This document shows, piece by piece, positions 17,291 through 23,444 of a stretch of DNA of 30,546 nucleotides (position 1 is the stretch's first letter; each line of letters begins with the position of its first letter). The stretch lies in IMG/VR virus record IMGVR_UViG_3300025652_000328, positions 1-30,546 of that record; one strand, 5' to 3'. The position numbers and the translations under genes are program-made. Origin of the DNA: a virus. A model generated the notes under the pieces. The model had not been told where the DNA came from, did no database searches, and saw only the letters and a program-made list of their open reading frames with translations.

Positions 17291-17458
17291 ATGTTAAAAT
17301 TATGGACAGTATGGAAATATGCGTTAGGCTCATTTAATGATGAGGATACAGCACCTGTAGAAAATCAAATTACGATTATACGAACTATTATTCTTTTAAT
17401 TAATCTTGCTTGTGCTTGCTTGATTATGACTAATATTTTAAAAGAATGGATAGGATAA
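17291..17458 (+). CDS. Small membrane protein (55 aa)
   Basis: An ATG two bases after the previous stop opens a 55-residue frame whose stop is one base before the csgF ATG. The protein begins MLKLWTVWKYALGSFNDEDT and has one hydrophobic segment (about 28-50, ITIIRTIILLINLACACLIM). The WxxWKYxLGSF start recurs in small hypothetical proteins of marine phages, as I remember it, usually near lysis or virion genes. It is tightly packed and probably translated, but its function is unknown. It separates the lysis genes from the curli-type cassette. Confidence 0.65.
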   Translation: MLKLWTVWKYALGSFNDEDTAPVENQITIIRTIILLINLACACLIMTNILKEWIG

Positions 17459-17459
17459 A

Positions 17460-17954
17460 ATGAAATTAAAACCCACATTTAGAAGCGGTAAGACAGAACG
17501 TAACTGTTGGTTCTGTATATTTTTTTGGTGTATGTTTGTAGTATTTTACTCAGGATATACACTAGCAGACGAAGTAGTATTTAAATTTAAAAGCCCAAGC
17601 TTTAATGGAAACAATACTAGCTCACACTATTTAACTATAGAAAACCAAGAGCATTCAAGGAAGCTTAGTCTTAAGGCAGAGTTAAAAGCTCTTCAAGATG
17701 AAATAGAAAGGGATAAAGAAAATACAACTCTTGCTAGGTTTGTACGTAACTTAGAATCTAGAATATATGCACAATTATCTAGGCAGTTAGTTGAAAATTT
17801 ATTTGGAGAAAATCCTAGCACAGAAGGGACTATAGAATTAGAAGGTAATACCATTACTTATTCAAGTGATGGTGTATATATAACATTAACGATAACGGAT
17901 TCAAATGGAGAAACTACGACTATTACTTTGCCTATCGGTACTTTTACTTTCTAG
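17460..17954 (+). CDS. csgF: CsgF-like curli assembly protein (164 aa)
   Basis: In enterobacteria CsgF is secreted, plugs into the CsgG outer-membrane pore with its N terminus and helps curlin nucleation at the cell surface. Here an N-terminal hydrophobic signal segment (about 16-36) ends in YTLA before DE, and the predicted mature N terminus VVFKFKSPSFNGN (39-51) matches the E. coli pattern MTFQFRNPNFGGN closely. A middle helix with many charges (68-90) is followed by LARFVRNLESRIYAQLSRQLV and a C-terminal beta-rich part ending with paired 'TLTITDSNGETTTITLP' strands, both typical of the long CsgF versions in marine bacteria. SD AGGA lies just upstream. The last 50 nt overlap csgG in another frame. 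Family call is strong; activity in the phage context is inferred. Confidence 0.88.
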   Translation: MKLKPTFRSGKTERNCWFCIFFWCMFVVFYSGYTLADEVVFKFKSPSFNGNNTSSHYLTIENQEHSRKLSLKAELKALQDEIERDKENTTLARFVRNLESRIYAQLSRQLVENLFGENPSTEGTIELEGNTITYSSDGVYITLTITDSNGETTTITLPIGTFTF

Positions 17955-18702
17955 TTGTGCAGTCTTTGAGGCTAATGACGATTTATTTTTAACGAAGAAA
18001 ATACAACCCACCTCAACTTTAGATTTACAATCCACAGTATTAAAGAACCTACCTGCCGCTAAGAATAAACCTACCATAGCTGTATACCCTAATAGTTTTA
18101 AAGACTTGACAGGGCAACGAAGAAGCAACAGCACGTTTGCTTTGTTTAGTACAGCAGTTACTCAAGCCCCTGAAGCATTCCTTATTAGGGCTTTTAAGCA
18201 TACGGCTAACGGTCAATTTTTCAGAGTAGTAGAACGTGTAGGTTTAGATGACCTAACAAAAGAAAGACAACTTATCAGAAGCACTCGTAAAGAGTTTGAA
18301 GAAGATAATAAACTAAAGCCTTTGTTATTTGCAGGGCTTTTAGTTCAAGGGGGCGTGATTAGCTATGAAGCTAATTTGCAATCTGGTGGTATCGGAGCAA
18401 GGTATCTTGGTATTGGCAACAGTAAATCCTATAGGGAAGATACTGTAACTATATCATTAAGACTAGTATCGGTATCAACTGGTGAAGTACTTACAGAAAC
18501 TTTAGTATCTAAAAGTATTTTATCCACAAGTATTTCTCAAGACATATTTCGTTTTATTGAAACTGGCACTGAGCTAGTGGAGATAGAGGGTGGTGTGGCT
18601 GAGAATGAGAGTATCTCTATAGCTTTGCAAAAGGCAATAGAGACTGGGGTTTTAAATATAATACATATAGGAATAGATAGAGGCTATTGGGAATATGAAT
18701 AA
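17905..18702 (+). CDS. csgG: CsgG-like curli secretion pore lipoprotein (265 aa)
   Basis: CsgG forms a nonameric 36-strand beta-barrel in the outer membrane that exports curlin. The start at 17905 gives a lipoprotein signal peptide (KLRLLLCLSVLLL) with lipobox L-S-S-C18; the peptide is encoded inside the 3' end of csgF. Further matches to E. coli CsgG: IAVYPNSFKDLTGQ (58-71), FSTAV (81-85), ERVGLDDLTKERQLIR (110-125), GGVISYEANLQSGGIGARYLGIG (149-171, both transmembrane hairpin and turn), VSTGE (190-194), FRFIE, AIETGV and IDRGYW (257-262). At the pore constriction, E. coli Tyr51/Asn55/Phe56 align with Ser76/Leu80/Phe81, so only the Phe is kept. It stops a few residues after DRG-W, without the short E. 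coli C-terminal extension. The next gene overlaps by 8 nt. Confidence 0.92.
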   Translation: MEKLRLLLCLSVLLLSSCAVFEANDDLFLTKKIQPTSTLDLQSTVLKNLPAAKNKPTIAVYPNSFKDLTGQRRSNSTFALFSTAVTQAPEAFLIRAFKHTANGQFFRVVERVGLDDLTKERQLIRSTRKEFEEDNKLKPLLFAGLLVQGGVISYEANLQSGGIGARYLGIGNSKSYREDTVTISLRLVSVSTGEVLTETLVSKSILSTSISQDIFRFIETGTELVEIEGGVAENESISIALQKAIETGVLNIIHIGIDRGYWEYE

Positions 18703-19408
18703 AATAATAATAATAACTGCGTTAAGTATATTGTCAACATTAACTTATGCGGCAGACAACGAGATTTTTGTAGAGCAGAGTGGAGCTACTGCTAATCTAG
18801 ATTTAGAACAGTTAGGTTCAGCTAACTTGATAGGGGGATTATTATCTTCCGCAGGTTCAATGACTCCTTTTGATTTAGATGGTAGTACAATGACGCTTGA
18901 CGTAAATCAAATAGGAGATACTAATAAATTTTTAGGTGATATATGGGCTGATAACTTTACAGGCTACTTTAATTTTGATGGTAGTAGTAATGCTTTTACA
19001 ATCCAAGTAGACCCTTCTAATACATATGGAGCAGATGGTTCAAATGTAAATGTGCAAGCTACAGGTAGTAGTAATACATTTACGCTAGACCTTGCAACAG
19101 CTTCTATGTCTAGTAATACTGATTTAGATTGGATTATTAATGGTGATAGTAACATTGTTAATGCTGATATAGATTATGATGGTGCAACAAACTACATGGA
19201 TATTGATGGAGATTCAAACACTGTAAACTTTGATGGTCAAGGTTATGCAGGAGGTTACTTTTATCTCGACCAAACAGGTAGTAGTAGAACCTTTAATATA
19301 AATCAAATGAGTACAAATGATAATGACTGGCTTAAAATACTTAGCACTGGCTCTGGTGGTACTGTTTGTGTCATCCAGAATGATGGCGGCAGTTCAGTCG
19401 GTTGCTAA
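18695..19408 (+). CDS. Exported curlin-repeat (CsgA/CsgB-like) protein (237 aa)
   Basis: Likely the substrate of the CsgG/CsgF line. A signal peptide (MNKIIIITALSILSTLTYAA) precedes a mature chain rich in Asn, Asp, Gly, Ser and Thr with no long hydrophobic segments. Curlin-like Q-x-G-x-x-N units are seen at about 28-34 (QSGATAN), 39-44 (QLGSAN) and 71-77 (QIGDTN), with weaker units at 94-99, 120-127 (QATGSSN), 148-153, 171-175 and 192-196; strands of alternating hydrophobic residues sit between them. E. coli CsgA has five regular repeats of 22-23 residues; here the spacing is irregular. Two Cys lie near the end (225 and 237). Amyloid formation is inferred. The last 92 nt overlap the fecR-like gene in another frame. 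Confidence 0.72.
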   Translation: MNKIIIITALSILSTLTYAADNEIFVEQSGATANLDLEQLGSANLIGGLLSSAGSMTPFDLDGSTMTLDVNQIGDTNKFLGDIWADNFTGYFNFDGSSNAFTIQVDPSNTYGADGSNVNVQATGSSNTFTLDLATASMSSNTDLDWIINGDSNIVNADIDYDGATNYMDIDGDSNTVNFDGQGYAGGYFYLDQTGSSRTFNINQMSTNDNDWLKILSTGSGGTVCVIQNDGGSSVGC

Positions 19409-20429
19409 CGTAGGTAACATAACAGAATTACAAGGGTCGGGTAGGGTAGTAAGAGATAAAGATTATAAAGCTTCTTTATCTTTAGATATAAATAGTTATG
19501 ATAATGTCCAAACTTCTAATGGAAGAATGGGTATTACTTTTTTAGATGACAGTCAAGTTAGATTAACTGAGCACTCTGAACTTATCATAGATGAGTTTAT
19601 ATATGACCCTGACCCATCCAAATCTAAGATGGCTCTAGAGTTTGCTAGTGGTACTGCAAGATTTATCACAGGAAAACTAGCAACTATAGACAAAGAAAAT
19701 ATATTTATAAAAACTCCAAGTGCTACGATAGCTATTCGTGGTACAGACTTTACTGTAACTGTAGATGAATTAGGTAGGAGTTTAGTAATATTATTACCAG
19801 ACGATGATGGTCTTCCAAGTGGGGAGATTGTTGTTGCAACAGCTATGGGACAGGTAGTTCTTAACAAACCTTACCAAGCTACTACAGTTTCTATGTTTGA
19901 AACTAAACCAAGCAACCCTGTTATCCTTGACTTAACACTTGAGTTAATTGATAACATGTTAATTGTAAACGCACCAAGAGAAGTGAAGCAAGATGAAGGA
20001 CAAAATGGAAGTAGTAACACTAATGTTCTTGATGTTGACTTCCTTGAGTTTGATGATTTAGAAATAGACTATTTAGCTGAAGACGATTTAGAGTTTACAG
20101 AATTAGATGTCAATTATCTTGACGTAAACTTTCTTGAAGACTTGTTAGATATTATAGAAGATGTAAACGAGCTAGACCAAACAGAATCTTTACTACGAAC
20201 AGATATAAATTTAAAGGGTACTCAGTTGGGATTTGATTCTAACACACAAATAAATACTTTCTTGACAGATAATGTTCTAACTTTCTATAAAGTTTTAGAA
20301 GATACTGTTCGTTTAGATTTAGATAGGGATGGAGGATACACAGTACTCTTAATACAAAATGGAAAGGGAACTCAGCTTGTAATAAATGGAGGAGGAAATT
20401 CTAGTATCACTATAAACCAAGGAGATTAA
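19317..20429 (+). CDS. Exported FecR-domain protein with acidic repeat and curlin-like tail (370 aa)
   Basis: The ATG at 19317 (or 19323) gives a clean signal peptide (LKYLALALVVLFVSS, then MMAA), although it lies inside the end of the curlin gene; starts further down lose it. Residues about 30-148 form a FecR domain: GNITELQGSGRVVR, DNVQTSNGRMGITFLDDSQVRLTEHSELIID and the hallmark IKTPSATIAIRGTDF (131-145), shown in parts. FecR domains are periplasmic; classic FecR relays ferric citrate signals, but this one lacks the cytoplasmic anti-sigma part and TM anchor. Residues 237-283 are strongly acidic with repeated FLEFDDLEIDYL-like units. Residues 341-370 (LLIQNGKGTQLVING, then SITINQ) resemble curlin strands. 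It is followed by a CHASE2 cyclase, a common bacterial neighbour of FecR proteins. Signal partner unknown. Confidence 0.83.
   Translation: MIMTGLKYLALALVVLFVSSRMMAAVQSVANVGNITELQGSGRVVRDKDYKASLSLDINSYDNVQTSNGRMGITFLDDSQVRLTEHSELIIDEFIYDPDPSKSKMALEFASGTARFITGKLATIDKENIFIKTPSATIAIRGTDFTVTVDELGRSLVILLPDDDGLPSGEIVVATAMGQVVLNKPYQATTVSMFETKPSNPVILDLTLELIDNMLIVNAPREVKQDEGQNGSSNTNVLDVDFLEFDDLEIDYLAEDDLEFTELDVNYLDVNFLEDLLDIIEDVNELDQTESLLRTDINLKGTQLGFDSNTQINTFLTDNVLTFYKVLEDTVRLDLDRDGGYTVLLIQNGKGTQLVINGGGNSSITINQGD
20419..20424 (+). promoter_or_regulatory. Strong Shine-Dalgarno before the 26-aa ORF
   Basis: AAGGAG lies 5 nt before the ATG at 20430, inside the last codons of the FecR gene. It is one of the best ribosome sites on the plus strand and marks the small ORF, not the cyclase ATG at 20507, as the point of ribosome entry. 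Confidence 0.6.
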
Positions 20430-20510
20430 ATGGGCTATAAAAGATTTATAAAATATAAGTATGGTTATCCTCTGTCTAGGATAGGTACTTTACTAGATAT
20501 AACAGTATGA
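20430..20510 (+). CDS. Putative 26-aa leader-like peptide coupled to the cyclase
   Basis: An ATG immediately after the FecR stop, with AAGGAG 5 nt upstream, opens a 26-codon frame that ends in TGA at 20508-20510. That stop overlaps the cyclase ATG as ATGA, the same junction used by other genes in this window. The peptide is basic and aromatic (MGYKRFIKYKYGYPLSRIG...), with no signal or membrane segment. It may be a real small protein, a remnant of a longer gene, or only a device that brings ribosomes to the cyclase start, which has no good SD of its own. No homologue is recalled. Confidence 0.45.
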   Translation: MGYKRFIKYKYGYPLSRIGTLLDITV

Positions 20511-22237
20511 AGTGGGCACTTACTTTACTGGGTATACTTACCCTACCTTTACTATTTAACTCACAAGCCTTAGAAGTCTTAAGGCTTAAAACTTTTGATG
20601 CCGTTGTAGAAACTCCAAATGCTACAGGGCATTTTACCGTATTAAATATTACGGAACAAGACTTAGATAATCTCGGAGGCTACCCTCTACCACGCCAAGA
20701 CTTAGCTAAGATTCATAAAGACATTATGGATGCAGGTGCTTATGGTGTTGGGTGGGTTATGTTATTTCCACATGCAGATAGAATGGGTGGAGATGATGAG
20801 TTTGCTTTAGAGCTTTCTAAGTCTGCTAGTGTTATAGCTATGCCAGAAGTAGACAACGGTTTATATCCTGCTACTCATGGCACGGTTATCAAAGGACCAG
20901 ATATAACTTTACCACAAGCTTCTGGTTTCTTATCGAATGTCGATATACTAAAACAATCTACGAGTCAAGGTGCTATCTCTGCACCAGTAGATGTTGATAA
21001 TCTTGTAAGACAAATACCATTACTACAACAAACACCAACAGGATGGGTAGCTTCTTTTGGCACAGAAGTTTTAAAGATACTTGGGGGTGGTAATACTTAT
21101 CAAATTGTAACCAATCAAAATGGTATTGACAAGATAAGAGTCAGAGGAATACCACCAGTAGATACAGATAGCCTTGGTCGTAAATGGATTAGCTGGGTAG
21201 ACACACCACAAACCACACTAAAAGAAATGAATGTAGAAAGTACGTTTGTCTTTGTAGGTTTTACTGCTAAAGGAATCTCGCCTCAACTTGCAACACCTGT
21301 CGGGTTATTAGAACCTCACAAAATACAAGCGGCACTTTCAGAAAGTATGTTGCTTGACAGTCCTCAAATTCCAGAGTATAGATTACTTGCAGAACTATTC
21401 ATATTAATCCTCTCAGGCTTACTCACAGCCCTCTCAATCAATTATCTAGGTGTCACTAAGGGGGTAGTATCCTTTCTAGTTTTATTGCCTCTAATGGGCT
21501 ATTTTGAATACTACTTTGTTACCAATAATTTACTGATAGATTTTACATGGAGCATAATAAGTATGACACTTATTGCTACCCAACAATTCTATCTAAACTT
21601 TAGAACACAATACAAACTTAGACAACAAATTAAGAAACAGTTTGAACATTACCTTGACCCACGACAGGTTAAACAATTACAAGATGACCCCAGTTCACTG
21701 AAGTTAGGAGGAGATAGACGAAGATGTACCTTCCTCTTTACAGATGTCAGAGGTTTTACAAGTCTATCAGAAAGATTAGAGCCAGAAGAAGTCACAGAAA
21801 TTATGAACAAAGCCTTGACTATTCAGGCTGATGCGGTCAAAAGAAATGGTGGTATGGTAGATAAATATATTGGAGATGCAATGATGGCAGTCTTCAATGC
21901 CCCAATAAACTTGGAAGACCATGAGAATAAAGCAATCCAAACAGCGTTAGAAATACACCAAGATATGGAAGAAGCCAAGCTAGGAATAGAGATAGGTATT
22001 GGCATAAATACAGGAGAGGCGGTAATAGGTAATATGGGAAGCGATACACGTTTTGATTACTCAGCTATAGGTGATGCAGTTAATTTGGCGGCAAGACTTG
22101 AAAGCTCTACCAAAGAAGTTGGTGAAGATATAGTTATTGGTGTGAATACAATAACAGGTTCGACTACCGAAGGTAAATTACTAGAGCCAATTTACGTCAA
22201 AGGTAAGTCAGAACCTATTATTATCTACACTATTTAG
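20507..22237 (+). CDS. CHASE2-domain class III adenylate/guanylate cyclase (576 aa)
   Basis: Probably makes cAMP from ATP under control of an envelope signal. An N-terminal TM/signal anchor (1-20) leads to a periplasmic CHASE2 sensor (about 22-290; FDAVVETPN start, GVGWVMLFPHADRMGGDDEF motif region, FVFVGFTAKG near the end). Three TM helices follow (about 294-315, 318-337, 343-360), then a linker helix and the catalytic domain (about 405-575). Both metal aspartates are present, D413 (FTDVRGFT) and D457 (KYIGDAMMAVF). The purine-selecting lysine K453 is present, with Ser519 at the second position, where Asp or Thr is usual for adenylate cyclases. The transition-state pair N526 and R530 is intact. 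Length and order are typical of bacterial CHASE2 cyclases, with no truncation. The stop overlaps the convergent gene's stop by 3 nt. Confidence 0.93.
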   Translation: MKWALTLLGILTLPLLFNSQALEVLRLKTFDAVVETPNATGHFTVLNITEQDLDNLGGYPLPRQDLAKIHKDIMDAGAYGVGWVMLFPHADRMGGDDEFALELSKSASVIAMPEVDNGLYPATHGTVIKGPDITLPQASGFLSNVDILKQSTSQGAISAPVDVDNLVRQIPLLQQTPTGWVASFGTEVLKILGGGNTYQIVTNQNGIDKIRVRGIPPVDTDSLGRKWISWVDTPQTTLKEMNVESTFVFVGFTAKGISPQLATPVGLLEPHKIQAALSESMLLDSPQIPEYRLLAELFILILSGLLTALSINYLGVTKGVVSFLVLLPLMGYFEYYFVTNNLLIDFTWSIISMTLIATQQFYLNFRTQYKLRQQIKKQFEHYLDPRQVKQLQDDPSSLKLGGDRRRCTFLFTDVRGFTSLSERLEPEEVTEIMNKALTIQADAVKRNGGMVDKYIGDAMMAVFNAPINLEDHENKAIQTALEIHQDMEEAKLGIEIGIGINTGEAVIGNMGSDTRFDYSAIGDAVNLAARLESSTKEVGEDIVIGVNTITGSTTEGKLLEPIYVKGKSEPIIIYTI

Positions 22238-22464
22238 TCATCCATCTTTCTGGCGTTTAGGTTAGCTTCAATGTAGCTATGAACTTCATCTAATTTCTTT
22301 GTAGCTTCCCTGACTATAGTATGTAGTGTAGAGTATTCTTCCGTACTAAAATATTTTTTAAGCTCTGTTATATCTGTAGATAATCTTTCAGTAACTAAGT
22401 TACCTGTCCTATTATACAATAGTTTATATCCAAGCAACTCAGCCTCTTCCCTTTTCTTTTTCAT
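22234..22464 (-). CDS. Small charged helical protein downstream of nrdB (76 aa)
   Basis: No family was recognised. The ATG overlaps the last base of the nrdB stop (TAATG), so it is the distal gene of the minus-strand operon. The protein is strongly charged (MKKKREEAE start) with helix-favouring composition and a possible short coiled coil at about 50-70; no Cys pairs, signal peptide or membrane segment. Phage RNR operons often carry a glutaredoxin or thioredoxin at this place, but there is no CxxC here. Its TAA lies inside the TAG of the opposing cyclase gene. Confidence 0.65.
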   Translation of the reverse strand: MKKKREEAELLGYKLLYNRTGNLVTERLSTDITELKKYFSTEEYSTLHTIVREATKKLDEVHSYIEANLNARKMDD

Positions 22465-23435
22465 TATTCTATTCCTGTAAAAGTTACAGAGTCCTGTCTT
22501 CCTCGTAGTCCTGCTTTCATGTAAGTAGTTGCTCGTCCTTCAAAGAAGTTTTGATGTTCAACACCCATGACCTCATCAATCCAAGTAAGTGGATTTTCTT
22601 TCTGGTCATAGTTAGTCTTCAATCCTAGTTGTAATAACCTACGGTCTGCAATGTATCTATTGTAAGCATACATATCTTCTTTAGTTAATCCTTTAAGGTC
22701 TCCCATCTCAAACACTAAGTCTAAGAACTTGTCTTCTAGTTCTACCATGTCCCTACAGATTTGATAAAGTTCTCCTTTAAAATCATCTGTCCATATCTCA
22801 ATGTTCTCTTGGATAAACTCACGGAATAGTTTGGTCATAGCTTCAACATGCATAGACTCATCACGAATAGAGTAAGTAACAATCTGCCCCATACCCTTCA
22901 TCTTACCAAAGCGTGGGAAGTTTAACAAGATAGCAAAGCTACTGAACAACTGTAGTCCTTCTGTGAAAGCAGAGTAGACAGCCAGTGTTTTAGCAATGGT
23001 ACGCTTATCAGACTTAAGAGGTTTGAAGTGTCCGACATAATCATGTTTGTCTGCCATCTCCTCATACTCAGAGAAAGCTTTGTATTCTATTTCAGGCATA
23101 CCTACTGTATCAAGTAGTAAGCTGTAAGCATCTTGGTGAATAGATTCCATGTTAGCAAACGATGACATCATCATACGTGCTTCAGGTTTCTTAAAGATAG
23201 GCATATATTTATCAATGTATCCTGATGCTACGTCTACATCTGACTGTGTAAACAATCTAAATATTTGTGTAAGTAAATGTTTTTCTTCTGGCGTAATATC
23301 CTGCCAGTCTTTTACATCTGTATGCAACGGAACTGATTCAGGCATCCAATGCATTTGGTTTTGTAGTTTGTAATACTCATACATCCAAGGGTATTCAAAC
23401 GGTTTATAATAGTCTCTAGTTGTTAATAAGCTCAT
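22464..23435 (-). CDS. nrdB: Ribonucleotide reductase class I, small (radical) subunit (323 aa)
   Basis: Holds the di-iron/tyrosyl radical centre that starts reduction of ribonucleotides to deoxyribonucleotides in the large subunit. All ligands can be placed: Asp66 (QSDVD), Glu97 and His100 (NMESIH), Glu159 (FTEGLQ), Glu193 and His196 (RDESMH). The radical tyrosine is Tyr104, four residues after His100, as Tyr122 follows His118 in E. coli. The chain is about 50 residues shorter than E. coli NrdB, as usual for phage versions. A good SD (AAGGA) precedes the ATG, 9 nt after the nrdA stop. It supplies dNTPs for phage replication in a nutrient-poor host. Confidence 0.96.
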   Translation of the reverse strand: MSLLTTRDYYKPFEYPWMYEYYKLQNQMHWMPESVPLHTDVKDWQDITPEEKHLLTQIFRLFTQSDVDVASGYIDKYMPIFKKPEARMMMSSFANMESIHQDAYSLLLDTVGMPEIEYKAFSEYEEMADKHDYVGHFKPLKSDKRTIAKTLAVYSAFTEGLQLFSSFAILLNFPRFGKMKGMGQIVTYSIRDESMHVEAMTKLFREFIQENIEIWTDDFKGELYQICRDMVELEDKFLDLVFEMGDLKGLTKEDMYAYNRYIADRRLLQLGLKTNYDQKENPLTWIDEVMGVEHQNFFEGRATTYMKAGLRGRQDSVTFTGIE

Positions 23436-23444
23436 GATTTTTCC

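Noticed and set aside
17406-17436. TTGCTT...TAATAT as a promoter for the curli cassette
   Set aside because: Spacer is 19 nt, the hexamers are weak, and such matches are common in AT-rich DNA; it lies in the 55-aa coding frame.
18426-18440. CCTATAGGGAAGA resembling a T7-type promoter core
   Set aside because: Inside the conserved CsgG transmembrane coding region and lacking the upstream specificity part; several CTATAG words occur by chance in this sequence.
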